The notes under the pieces: model-generated
What the model saw: the letters and a program-made list of their open reading frames with translations, nothing else
Told to the model about the DNA's origin: nothing
Databases searched by the model: none
Program-made: the position numbers and the translations under genes
Shown here: in pieces, positions 8,044-16,917 of the stretch
Numbering within the stretch: position 1 is the stretch's first letter
Layout: each line of letters starts with the position of its first letter
NCBI GenBank assembly: GCA_964479585.1
Contig: CAYZMP010000004.1
Location: 1 to 64,000, forward strand
DNA from: UBA6182 sp964479585
GTDB taxonomy: Bacteria > Bacillota_I > Bacilli_A > Erysipelotrichales > Erysipelotrichaceae
Reading direction: 5' to 3'
Length of the DNA: 64,000 nucleotides

Positions 8044-9333
8044 TTACTTAAATAAATGTGGGAATTTAATCCTGTCAAACTTTTCGATTTCATCCGGTTG
8101 AATTTCAACTAGTGGTGCTAGTGGTAATGTTGTAATTAACCCTTCCGCTGTTGCTTCCGCAACTTCTAAACGATCATAAGCCAACATGATAGAAGGTGCC
8201 GTTACGATATACTTATCATGTTGAACTAAAAGTGTTGGTTGTTGTTCATTAAAGTATGATGCTACTTCTTTATTGAATGTTTCACCAACATTAAATGGAA
8301 TGCTTTCAACCTTTGTTAACATAAAATAACACTCTGGAATAACTCTAGTCTCTAATGTTTGAGAAACAACACCATAGCTCATCATGTATCGAGGTGATGC
8401 CATAACAACAGATGATACATCCTCATTTTGTGAATATATTTCCACATGCAACATAACATCATTGGATGGTAATGCGTTGTCACTTGCAACATTGTCACTA
8501 ATACGAACAATATCGTTCACTGTTAGTTCACTAAGATCTACATTTTTTGGTGTAATCAAAATCGCATCATTTACTTTAACTGAATAACTACCACTTAAAC
8601 AAGTTGTTAAATTTCTACGATACATACGCTTTGTAAATGCAACAAGTTGTTTTGCGGCTTCTTCTTCTTGTGTACTTAATGTCATCTTCGTCGTTTTAAA
8701 ACTTGGTGACTCTTCTTTTAAAAGTGCATCGATGTTTTCATCAGATAATGATTTAGCACCATTAGCATCGATCAATTTTGCACTCATTTGTACTTTTGAT
8801 AGTAAATCAATTTCTTCTAATAAATGATACGCTGTCTTTTGATCCTTCTCAACAATAAACAAACCATGATTTTCTAATATTGCAATTGTGTTTCCCTTTG
8901 TCAGTGTATCTGCTGTAACAGTCGCTAGAGATGGGGTTCCTGGCTGCGCATATTTTGCCATTGCAATTTTGTCTTTTAATAAGCGAACACTGTTTGCCAT
9001 AATTGTTGGATCTGGTAAGATGCGTGCAGCACTAAATCCAAGCAGTGATGGTGGGTGTGCATGCAAGACAGCTTTTAAATGTGGGTTGTTATCAAGAATG
9101 GCTTTATGAACAACATACTCAGATGTTAAATCATTATATCCTGAAACATTTCCATCATTATCCACAACCATCATGTCTTGAGGTTTTAAGAAAGCCTTAT
9201 CTAAGCGAGCTGGGGTAACGTACGTACCTTGGTCATCTCTAAGTGATAAATTGCCTCCAGACATGGTTGTCAAACCTTGGTCATACACGCGTTTGATTGT
9301 CTTTTGTAATACTTCCTGAGGTGATAAATTCAT
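8044..9333 (-). CDS. Tandem class II aldolase-domain protein with degenerate second domain
   Basis: The 429-residue product contains two class II aldolase domains in a row. Domain 1 (about residues 5-190) has the phosphate loop SGGNLS (25-30), acidic Glu72, zinc ligands His91 and His93 (HAHPPS) and His156 (NHGLF), an intact metal site. Domain 2 (about 222-425) keeps the fold pattern (LSGSYSVKVNDAILITP) but HAHP has become MASP (311-314) and the NHG motif has become QHDK, so it cannot bind zinc in the usual way. It therefore looks like an active domain fused to a structural or regulatory pseudo-domain. It is monocistronic, with AAAGGAG before the start and a TATAAT on its strand near 9365-9370. 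Substrate unknown. Confidence 0.82.
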   Translation of the reverse strand: MNLSPQEVLQKTIKRVYDQGLTTMSGGNLSLRDDQGTYVTPARLDKAFLKPQDMMVVDNDGNVSGYNDLTSEYVVHKAILDNNPHLKAVLHAHPPSLLGFSAARILPDPTIMANSVRLLKDKIAMAKYAQPGTPSLATVTADTLTKGNTIAILENHGLFIVEKDQKTAYHLLEEIDLLSKVQMSAKLIDANGAKSLSDENIDALLKEESPSFKTTKMTLSTQEEEAAKQLVAFTKRMYRRNLTTCLSGSYSVKVNDAILITPKNVDLSELTVNDIVRISDNVASDNALPSNDVMLHVEIYSQNEDVSSVVMASPRYMMSYGVVSQTLETRVIPECYFMLTKVESIPFNVGETFNKEVASYFNEQQPTLLVQHDKYIVTAPSIMLAYDRLEVAEATAEGLITTLPLAPLVEIQPDEIEKFDRIKFPHLFK

Positions 9334-9498
9334 TATGTTTTTCTCCTTTGTTTCTTCGATATTATTATACTCCTGGGATATTAATAAAGAAGTCCAATTT
9401 TTGTATGGCTCTGTGCAACCACTGTAAAAGTCAGTTTTACTTCACTACTAGTTAAAATCTTCGCTATAATAAGACATATACACAAGGGAGAGTTAATC
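9334..9498. promoter_or_regulatory. Divergent promoter region, aldolase and sbcDC
   Basis: TATAAT at 9465-9470 serves the plus-strand sbcDC genes with no convincing -35 box. A TATAAT near 9365-9370 on the minus strand serves the double-domain aldolase gene, also without a strong -35. RBS AGGGAG precedes sbcD. Confidence 0.45.
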
Positions 9499-10647
9499 AT
9501 GAAATTTCTACATACTGCCGATTGGCATTTAGGTAAAATTGTGCATCAAAAAAGTATGATCGAAGATCAAGCTTACATTTTAGATGAACTTCTAGAAATC
9601 ATTAAAAAAGATAAAATAAAAGTTCTTATTATTGCAGGAGATGTTTATGATCGCTTTATACCGTCAGTTGAAGCCATGAAAGTGCTTGATCAATTTCTAA
9701 GTAAAGCCATTAGTGATTTTAAGTTAACTATTTTTATGATTGCAGGAAACCATGATCAAGGTAGTCGCTTAGACTTTGTTAGTAACATTGTCGATGCTTC
9801 AGGCTTATACATTGCAGGTAGTGCCACAAAAAAGTGCAAAAAAATAACTTTAAGTGATGAGTTTGGTCCACTTAACTTTTATTTACTCCCTTTCTTTAAA
9901 CCATCGTTTGTTAAATACGAATGTGAAGCAGATGATGTGGTGGATTTTAATAGCGCCATGAAACAGTATTTAAGTTTTCAAGATATCGATTATTCTGAGC
10001 GAAATGTGTTAATAACTCATCAATTTGTAGCAGGTAAATTTGCTGTAATTGAATCTGAATCGGAAATGCCTTTATCTGTTGGTGGTAGTAGTCAAATTGG
10101 TGTCGATGTGTTTGATGGTTTTGATTATGTGGCTTTAGGTCATTTGCATGCTCCACAAGCAATCGAAAAAGAAACAATTCGCTATAGTGGATCAATATTA
10201 AAATACTCTCTCGATGAAGCCTTTCATAAAAAATCAATCAGTATTGTAAATATTAAAGAAAAGAATAATATTAACATACAAACCATTCCTTTGATTCCTT
10301 TAAGGGATGTAAAAATCATTAAAGGGTATTTTTCTGATATTATTCATAACCATCAACCTTCTTTAGATTATGTTGGTATTGAACTTCTTGATGAAACAAT
10401 GGTATTTGATGCAATGGAACGCATACGTAGCATTTATCCAAATGCATTAGCCATCAACTACACCAACAACAAGCAAAGTGAAACCATGGAATTAAACAAT
10501 GTTCACCTTGAACATGTAAAAGACCCATTAACCATTTTTACTGACTTTTACACGAGCAGTGTTGGACAAGAACCTACCGATGAGATATTGAATGTTTTTA
10601 AAGATGTCGTAGAAAGTGCAAAGGATAAAGAAAATGAAACCCATTAA
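9499..10647 (+). CDS. sbcD: Exonuclease SbcCD, nuclease subunit SbcD
   Basis: A 382-residue Mre11-family metallophosphoesterase. The five motifs are visible: ADWHLGK at the N-terminus, AGDVYDRF (about residues 49-56), AGNHDQ (about 84-89), THQF (near 172) and LGHLHAP (near 213), which together hold two Mn ions. With the SbcC ATPase encoded next, it cleaves hairpins and protein-blocked DNA ends during replication and repair. The gene overlaps sbcC by 14 bases, so the two are translated together. Length and motifs are normal. It is a housekeeping insertion between two sugar loci and has no evident link to them. Confidence 0.95.
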   Translation: MKFLHTADWHLGKIVHQKSMIEDQAYILDELLEIIKKDKIKVLIIAGDVYDRFIPSVEAMKVLDQFLSKAISDFKLTIFMIAGNHDQGSRLDFVSNIVDASGLYIAGSATKKCKKITLSDEFGPLNFYLLPFFKPSFVKYECEADDVVDFNSAMKQYLSFQDIDYSERNVLITHQFVAGKFAVIESESEMPLSVGGSSQIGVDVFDGFDYVALGHLHAPQAIEKETIRYSGSILKYSLDEAFHKKSISIVNIKEKNNINIQTIPLIPLRDVKIIKGYFSDIIHNHQPSLDYVGIELLDETMVFDAMERIRSIYPNALAINYTNNKQSETMELNNVHLEHVKDPLTIFTDFYTSSVGQEPTDEILNVFKDVVESAKDKENETH

Positions 10648-13600
10648 ACTCGAGTTAAATGCTTTTGGACCTTATATAAATCATACAGTTATTGATTTTA
10701 CTAACTTAGGACAAGATGGATTGTTTTTAATAACTGGTCCTACTGGTGCTGGTAAGACCACCATTTTTGATGCCTTGTCTTTTGCCTTGTATGGTGAAGC
10801 AAGTGGTTCTGTACGAAGCATGGAGGACTTTAGGAGTGATTTTGCGACAAGTGATCAAGAAACATTTGTGGCGTTAGAGTTTGAACTTCATCAAAAACGA
10901 TACCATATAAAACGTCAACCTAAGTATTCTCGTGAAGGATACAAAACAGATAAGCCTCACCAAGTCATTTTACATTTTGCCGATGGTCGTGTTATTGAGG
11001 GAGTTAATGAAGTAAAAGCAGAAGTTGAAAACCTCATTGGGTTATCCGCTAGTCAATTTAAGCAAATTATCATGATTGCTCAAGGGGAGTTTACTAAACT
11101 GTTGTTTGCTAAAAGCACAGAAAAAGAAGAGATATTCCGTAGAATCTTCGATACTCATTTGTATCAACTCATTGCAGATGAGATAAAACTTAGAGAATCT
11201 AAAAAAAAGGAAGAAATCAACACAAGTAAAACTGTACTTACTGAAATAAAAAAAGCCTTTGTTTTTGATGAACAAGACATTGATATTGAATCATTATCAG
11301 AAACACAGATTGTAAATACACTCACTAAAATCATTGAAAAAAACAAAGAAGCTCTTATCGACAACAACAAAGCATACAATAAACTTAAAGAGACTTTAAG
11401 TTTAAAGCAAAAAGAACTCACCGAAATCGAAAGTAACAACCAGAAGTTTGATTTAGTCAATCAATTAAAAGATAAATTAGCACAGTTAAACAAACAAAAA
11501 CAAGATATTTCTAAACATGAACATACCTTATCTTTAGCACGTCTTGCAAGCGAGTTACAAGCTGACTATCAGCTATTAGAACATCTTAATCAAACAATAT
11601 TACAAGATGAAACTAAAATTACAGAGCTAGCAAAATCACATCATGATGCAAATGAGCAACTTAACAAACTAAATAAAGATTTTACAATAATCCAACAACA
11701 ACACAAAGAACTCGATACCATTAAACAAGACATCTTAGAGTATAAACAAACAGTCAAAGCAGCTACAACTAAATATAATCTTCAACAAGAGTTAAAGACA
11801 ATTCAAGCAAAACAAGTAACGTTGCTTGATGATGTTTCAAAAGAAAATGATACTTTAACTAAAATAAACAACACCATCAACGAGTTAGCGATAAACAATG
11901 ACCAAGAAAGTGAATTAATCGAACAATCATTCTCACTAAAAGAATCACTATTTGAACTGACAAAAACACAACAAGATTTAGATAACCAACAAAAACAGTT
12001 CAAACAACTAGAAGTTACACAAAAACACCACGATGAGCAACTGCTTATCTATAAGCAACATGAAGATGCCTATCAACATGCTTTAGCTACTGTTCATGCA
12101 AATGAGTTAGCACTTCGTCAAAACACGGCTGGTGTGTTAGCGCAAAAACTAATTGATAATACTCCATGTCCAGTTTGTGGTTCATTAGATCATCCTAACC
12201 CAGCAACAACCACAGAGGTCATATCAGAAGAACAGATCGATAAAGCGAAAGCAGATAAAGATAAGTTAGAAAAGCAAATGAACAAATCTTATACTCTACT
12301 TGTTGAAATAATCACTACATTAAAAACACAAAAAGAAAGTTTAAATGTCAATAATTCACAAACTTCATTTAATCATCAACTCAATGAGTTAGCCAATAAG
12401 CAAGAAAGCTTACGTCAAGAAAAACAAGCATTAGAATCTTCATTAGAGAATGTGCATGCAAAATTAAAGAAAATTAAAGAAAACAAACAACAACTTGTGG
12501 AGCTACAAGCAAAAAAAGAACATTCTACTCAAGCATTAAAACAAAAACAAGAAGCACTGGATGCAAATAAAACTCAACTTGCAATACAAGAAAACATGAT
12601 TTCATCCATAGAAATCGTCTATCCATTATCAATTACATCTTTAGAGCAGTTGATTGAGCATATCCATGAAAAAGAATCGTTTGCAAAAGATATTCAACAA
12701 CAACATGAACGCATGTCTAGCCAAATACAAGCATTAGAAAAAAAGAGTAATGCACTAGATATCGAAATACAACTAGTAAACAAACGCATCAATCTTAATA
12801 AACAACAATACGATAGCTTGTTTTCAAGCTTTATTACAAACTTAACTAACAAAGGTTTTGAAAATGTGGATGCCTTTAATCAAGCAAAACTTTCATCAGA
12901 AAGCATGAGTAAGCTTGAAGAAGCAATTTCACTCTACAACAACCAAGTTTCACATGTAAAGCAACAACTATCTCAACTTCAAAGCGAATTATCTACCAAA
13001 GAAAAAGTAGACACCAAACCTTATAACGAGACCATCACTACCCTTGAACATGACATAAATGAGCTTTTTAAAACAATGACAAACAAAGAGACACAAATCA
13101 AACAAAACCAACTTACTTTAAAACGTCTCATTAAAGAAATACAAGTTATTGAACAAGCGATGCATGACTATGCTATCTTGTCTAAGTTAAGCGATTTAAC
13201 AAGAGGAAAAGGAAAACTTCGATTATCAATGGAACGGTATGTGTTGGCACTTTACTTTAAGAAGATATTAGAAGCTGCTAACTATCGTATGCAACGCATC
13301 ACTCAAGGAAGGTACAAATTTGAGTGGAAAAAACCAGAAGAAGGTCAAGCAACACAAGGACTTGATATTAATGTGTTGGATTATGAAAGTGGAAAATTTC
13401 GTGATGTTCGTTCTTTATCTGGTGGAGAATCCTTTAAGGCTGCTTTATCATTAGCACTAGGCTGTTCTGATGTTATCCAAGCAATGGCTGGCGGAGTAGA
13501 GCTTAACACACTCTTTATCGATGAAGGGTTTGGTTCATTAGATGTAGAATCACTATCTCAAGCAATGAAAGTGTTGTTTGATTTGAGAAATGACAATAAA

Positions 13601-13708
13601 ATGATTGGTGTTATTTCTCATGTACAAGAGATGAAAGAGCAAATATCTTCTAAGCTCATTATTGAAAAACTACCGAAAGGAAGTAAGATAAAGATAGAAG
13701 TATTTTAA
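10634..13708 (+). CDS. sbcC: Exonuclease SbcCD, ATPase subunit SbcC
   Basis: A 1024-residue SMC-like ATPase. The Walker A loop GPTGAGKTT is at about residues 32-40, and the C-terminal ABC signature LSGGESFKAALSLALG with Walker B LFIDEGFG completes the split nucleotide-binding head. Between them lie two long coiled-coil arms, rich in Lys, Glu and Gln, that meet at the zinc hook CPVCG near residue 514, where dimers join. It tethers and processes DNA ends with SbcD. I use the ATG at 10634 (start MKPIKLELNAFGPY, the family N-terminus) in place of an upstream in-frame extension. It ends 282 bases before the next gene, without an obvious terminator. Confidence 0.95.
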   Translation: MKPIKLELNAFGPYINHTVIDFTNLGQDGLFLITGPTGAGKTTIFDALSFALYGEASGSVRSMEDFRSDFATSDQETFVALEFELHQKRYHIKRQPKYSREGYKTDKPHQVILHFADGRVIEGVNEVKAEVENLIGLSASQFKQIIMIAQGEFTKLLFAKSTEKEEIFRRIFDTHLYQLIADEIKLRESKKKEEINTSKTVLTEIKKAFVFDEQDIDIESLSETQIVNTLTKIIEKNKEALIDNNKAYNKLKETLSLKQKELTEIESNNQKFDLVNQLKDKLAQLNKQKQDISKHEHTLSLARLASELQADYQLLEHLNQTILQDETKITELAKSHHDANEQLNKLNKDFTIIQQQHKELDTIKQDILEYKQTVKAATTKYNLQQELKTIQAKQVTLLDDVSKENDTLTKINNTINELAINNDQESELIEQSFSLKESLFELTKTQQDLDNQQKQFKQLEVTQKHHDEQLLIYKQHEDAYQHALATVHANELALRQNTAGVLAQKLIDNTPCPVCGSLDHPNPATTTEVISEEQIDKAKADKDKLEKQMNKSYTLLVEIITTLKTQKESLNVNNSQTSFNHQLNELANKQESLRQEKQALESSLENVHAKLKKIKENKQQLVELQAKKEHSTQALKQKQEALDANKTQLAIQENMISSIEIVYPLSITSLEQLIEHIHEKESFAKDIQQQHERMSSQIQALEKKSNALDIEIQLVNKRINLNKQQYDSLFSSFITNLTNKGFENVDAFNQAKLSSESMSKLEEAISLYNNQVSHVKQQLSQLQSELSTKEKVDTKPYNETITTLEHDINELFKTMTNKETQIKQNQLTLKRLIKEIQVIEQAMHDYAILSKLSDLTRGKGKLRLSMERYVLALYFKKILEAANYRMQRITQGRYKFEWKKPEEGQATQGLDINVLDYESGKFRDVRSLSGGESFKAALSLALGCSDVIQAMAGGVELNTLFIDEGFGSLDVESLSQAMKVLFDLRNDNKMIGVISHVQEMKEQISSKLIIEKLPKGSKIKIEVF

Positions 13709-13917
13709 AGCAAAATTAAAACAGATGAAGTATTTAAGAAAATAATTGAGCATAGTGAATGGTTATGTATTACTTCAATTATATTGCATTACATAGGTAT
13801 TACTTTTCTTATGCAACAAATAACACAGTTGTAGTGTTCTTATACCATAATTCAGTTTTAAAGCCATATCAGTACTAATCGTTGGTTAACGGTTTCTTTA
13901 TTATTTCTTTTTTTGTA

Positions 13918-13978
13918 TTGACGACTTTCATTACTAACTGCTATAATATAAGCAATTGCTTATATTGTAAGCAATTAT
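13918..13978 (+). promoter_or_regulatory. Promoter and palindromic operator of the HTH-PfkB/psuG operon
   Basis: TTGACG (13918-13923) and a perfect TATAAT (13942-13947) are separated by 18 bases. Directly after the -10 lies a perfect 16-base palindrome, ATAAGCAATTGCTTAT (13948-13963), and a further half-site TAAGCAAT at 13968-13975, so the second and third half-sites form another inverted repeat spaced by 5 bases. Its position on the transcription start is that of a repressor operator. The HTH at the N-terminus of the first gene product is the natural candidate to bind it. Confidence 0.75.
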
Positions 13979-13990
13979 AAAGGAGGTTGT

Positions 13991-15094
13991 ATGAAAGCCT
14001 TAACATCTAAGGAACAAGAAATCTTTGAGTTAATTTGCAAAAACCCGCAAATCAGTCAAGATGAACTTGCAAAAGTGCTTAACATCACTCGTTCTTCTGT
14101 GTCGGTTCATATATCAAACTTATTAAAGAAACGATACATTGAAGGAAAAGGATACATCATCAATCGTAAAGATAAGGTTGTTGTGATTGGAGCATCCATG
14201 ATTGATATTGTAGGGCGAAGTTTTGATCCTTTGCTTAGTCATGATTCTAATCCAGGAAAAATCAAAGTATCTGCAGGTGGTGTGAGCCGCAATATATCCG
14301 AAAACTTATCCCGTATCGGATGCAATGTTTCTCTAATTAGTGCAATTTGTGATGATTCTTTTGGACAAGTAATTAAAGAGTCCTGCTATAAAGCTAATAT
14401 TGATATTAGCGACTCATATATACTCGCTGATAGTGTCACTACAAGCTATCTAGCCATCTTAAACAATGAAGGTGATATGAACCTTGCGTTAAGTGATACT
14501 ACAGCTCTTGATGAAATGCCAGTATCTCATTTAGTAGATAAATCACATGTGTTAAAAAGTGCACGTGTCATTGTAGTAGATGCAGCACTTCCACGTGATG
14601 TGATGGATTATATTCTAGAGAATTTCAAAGATATCCCTATTTTTTTAGATCCTGTATCCATTGGAAAAGCAAAAAGCATCAAAAACAAACTCACTAAATT
14701 TCATACTATTAAATGCAATAAACTTGAAGCTGAGTTTTTAAGCGGAATATCCATTAATAATGATGATGACATTATTGAAGTAAGCGATTATTTTTCAAAA
14801 CTTGGTGTATCACAAGTGTTTATTACATTAGGACCTGAGGGTGTTTATTACAAGACTGCTACTGATAAAGGATTTTATAGAGGACCAGTTATTCAAGTAG
14901 AAAACGCTACTGGAGCTGGAGATGCCTTTATGGCTGGTCTTGTTTATGGATTTTTAAAAGAATACGACACTAAAGATACCGTTGTATTTTCACATGCAAT
15001 GTCATCATTAGCATTGCAAGCAAATACAACCGTTAATACAAACATTACTGCATCAAAGGTTATTCAAGAAATGGAGAAAGCAAACAATGAATAA
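13991..15094 (+). CDS. psuK: HTH-domain PfkB carbohydrate kinase, probable pseudouridine kinase
   Basis: A 367-residue fusion: an N-terminal winged HTH (about residues 1-60, with SQDELAKVLNITRSSVSVHISNL as the DNA-contact region) followed by a PfkB/ribokinase domain (about 65-360) with an N-terminal VIGASMIDIVG segment and a C-terminal ENATGAGDAFMAGL carrying the catalytic Asp. HTH-PfkB fusions next to psuG are known, as in the E. coli YeiI type, and the expected reaction is pseudouridine to pseudouridine 5'-phosphate. The stop overlaps the psuG start by 8 bases. The HTH together with the palindrome on its promoter suggests autoregulation, perhaps with substrate binding as the signal. RBS AAAGGAGG is strong. 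Confidence 0.85.
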   Translation: MKALTSKEQEIFELICKNPQISQDELAKVLNITRSSVSVHISNLLKKRYIEGKGYIINRKDKVVVIGASMIDIVGRSFDPLLSHDSNPGKIKVSAGGVSRNISENLSRIGCNVSLISAICDDSFGQVIKESCYKANIDISDSYILADSVTTSYLAILNNEGDMNLALSDTTALDEMPVSHLVDKSHVLKSARVIVVDAALPRDVMDYILENFKDIPIFLDPVSIGKAKSIKNKLTKFHTIKCNKLEAEFLSGISINNDDDIIEVSDYFSKLGVSQVFITLGPEGVYYKTATDKGFYRGPVIQVENATGAGDAFMAGLVYGFLKEYDTKDTVVFSHAMSSLALQANTTVNTNITASKVIQEMEKANNE

Positions 15095-16001
15095 ATATTT
15101 AGTAATCAAAAAAGAGGTACAAGAAGCACTTGCAAACAATAAACCAGTGGTCGCTCTAGAATCAACCATTATTTCTCATGGGTTTAATTATCCCGAAAAC
15201 TTAGAAACAGCACGTGAATGTGAACGTATTGTTTTAGAACAAGGAGCCATTCCTGCCACCATTGGTATTCGAAACGGCAAAATTCTCATAGGAATGGAAG
15301 ATAGCGACTTAGAATACTTCGCTAAAAATCGAAGTATTGCTAAAGCAAGTCGTCGTGATGTTGTTTCCCTATTAGCTATGGGTAAAGATGGTGCTACCAC
15401 AGTTGCGACAACGATGATGTTTGCATTTATGGCCAACATTAAAATGTTTGCGACAGGTGGAATTGGTGGTGTGCATATTCATGGTGAAGACACGATGGAT
15501 ATATCCGCTGATCTAATTGAACTATCCAACACCAATGTAAATGTTGTTTGTTCAGGTGCAAAATCTATATTAGATATCGAAAGAACAAAAGAGTTTCTAG
15601 AGACTCATGGAGTTTCCATTATTGGTTATCAAAGTGATGCATTCCCAGATTTTTATACTCGTGATAGTGGTTTAAAGGTAGACTTTAGTGTAGAAAATGC
15701 TGAGCAAATGGCACAAATTATACAAACAAAAGATGAATTAAACATTCAAGCAGGAACACTTATCGCCAATCCAATTCCTAAAGAATTTGAAATGGACCCA
15801 GCCTTTATCAAGCGAAAAATAAAAGAAGCCATTGAAGCTTCAATTAAAGATGGCATTAAAGGAAAAGACGTTACTCCATATCTATTAGCCTACTTACACA
15901 AACATACTGAAGGTAAAAGTGTAGTTGCTAATAAAGCACTTGTGTTTAACAATGCCAAAGTTGCAGCACAAATTGCTTTCGCCTTAACAAAACAAGTTTA
16001 A
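15087..16001 (+). CDS. psuG: Pseudouridine-5'-phosphate glycosidase
   Basis: A 304-residue member of the PsuG (IndA-like) family. Signature stretches are VALESTIISHGFNYPEN (about residues 20-36), GAIPATIGI, TVATTMMFA and ATGGIGGVHIHGE. It breaks the C-C glycosidic bond of pseudouridine 5'-phosphate to give uracil and ribose 5-phosphate, using a Lys-derived Schiff base and a Mn ion. It is coupled to the HTH-PfkB kinase upstream, giving a complete two-step pathway. A second psuG lies at 25606. A bidirectional terminator follows directly. Confidence 0.93.
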   Translation: MNKYLVIKKEVQEALANNKPVVALESTIISHGFNYPENLETARECERIVLEQGAIPATIGIRNGKILIGMEDSDLEYFAKNRSIAKASRRDVVSLLAMGKDGATTVATTMMFAFMANIKMFATGGIGGVHIHGEDTMDISADLIELSNTNVNVVCSGAKSILDIERTKEFLETHGVSIIGYQSDAFPDFYTRDSGLKVDFSVENAEQMAQIIQTKDELNIQAGTLIANPIPKEFEMDPAFIKRKIKEAIEASIKDGIKGKDVTPYLLAYLHKHTEGKSVVANKALVFNNAKVAAQIAFALTKQV

Positions 16002-16025
16002 AAAACGACCTCATGGGGTCGTTTT
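16002..16025. terminator. Bidirectional terminator between psuG and ribokinase gene
   Basis: Arms AAAACGACC (16002-16010) and GGTCGTTTT (16017-16025) form a 9-bp stem with a 6-base loop. Flanking A and T runs make it work in both directions for the convergent transcripts; it overlaps the stop codon of the minus-strand kinase gene. Confidence 0.8.
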
Positions 16026-16917
16026 ACTTTTTATCTAACAACTTGTTTACTTCATCTTCAGTTGGAATAGAAGAAGAAGCACCTACTCTTGTGACACTAA
16101 TTGCTGCTGCAATATTTGCCTTTTTGATTGCTTGATCTAATGGTATTTTGTTCATAAGTGAAGCTACAAAGTATCCTAAGAAAGTATCTCCAGCAGCAGT
16201 TGTATCTACTGCTTCTACTTTTTCACTTGGTTGATACAATAATGTACCTTTATCAATACAATACACACCTTCAGATCCCAGTGTTAAAACAATTGTTGTG
16301 TCAATATACATGGTTGACAGCTTTTGTAAGCTTTCTTTAGGATCTTCAATATTCGTTAATGCTTGTGCTTCTACCTCATTTACAATAAGTACACTAACAA
16401 GTTTAAGAGGAAGTTGCAATACATTGTCTTCTATGGGAGAAGGATTTAATACGACAGGTATGCTACGATTATTTGCTTCTACTAAAATCGTTTCTAAGTG
16501 ATTAATCTCATTTTGAAGAACAATTATGTCTTCTTTAGTACACAAATCTAATACTTCAGTAATCTTTTCAGTTGTAAACTCATGGTTGGCTCCTTTATCA
16601 AGTAAAATACAGTTTTCCCCTTTTGGATCTACTTGAATAAATGCGGTTCCAGTATTAGTATCTACAAGCGATACATGCTCAGTATAAATATCGACTTCTT
16701 CCATTTGACGTAAAATTGCTTGATCATTTTTGTTAATGTTTGCAACTAACCATACATCAGGATAAGCTTTTTTAAGAGCAACAGCTTGATTCAAGCCTTT
16801 ACCTCCTAAAAACTCCTCCATTTTCTTTGAAGTCAACGTTTCTTTTGCTTGAACAAACCGATCTACACTAAAAACGATATCTTTATTAACAGAACCAATA
16901 ACAACAATTTTACTCAT
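16024..16917 (-). CDS. rbsK: Ribokinase
   Basis: A 297-residue PfkB-family kinase of the ribokinase group. It begins MSKIVVIGSVNKDIV, has the GGKGLNQAVA motif (about residues 37-46) that contacts ribose and the VDTTAAGDTFLGYF motif (about 242-255) with the catalytic Asp. It is the last gene of the nucleoside operon, directly behind two nucleoside hydrolases that release ribose, so ribose to ribose 5-phosphate is the expected step. It overlaps the hydrolase gene by 8 bases. The start at 16917 has GGAGG 5 bases before it. Confidence 0.9.
   Translation of the reverse strand: MSKIVVIGSVNKDIVFSVDRFVQAKETLTSKKMEEFLGGKGLNQAVALKKAYPDVWLVANINKNDQAILRQMEEVDIYTEHVSLVDTNTGTAFIQVDPKGENCILLDKGANHEFTTEKITEVLDLCTKEDIIVLQNEINHLETILVEANNRSIPVVLNPSPIEDNVLQLPLKLVSVLIVNEVEAQALTNIEDPKESLQKLSTMYIDTTIVLTLGSEGVYCIDKGTLLYQPSEKVEAVDTTAAGDTFLGYFVASLMNKIPLDQAIKKANIAAAISVTRVGASSSIPTEDEVNKLLDKK

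Noticed and set aside
9499..13708. SbcCD as part of a defence island
   Set aside because: Both proteins are of normal length with all motifs and no defence genes lie nearby; it is the usual housekeeping nuclease.
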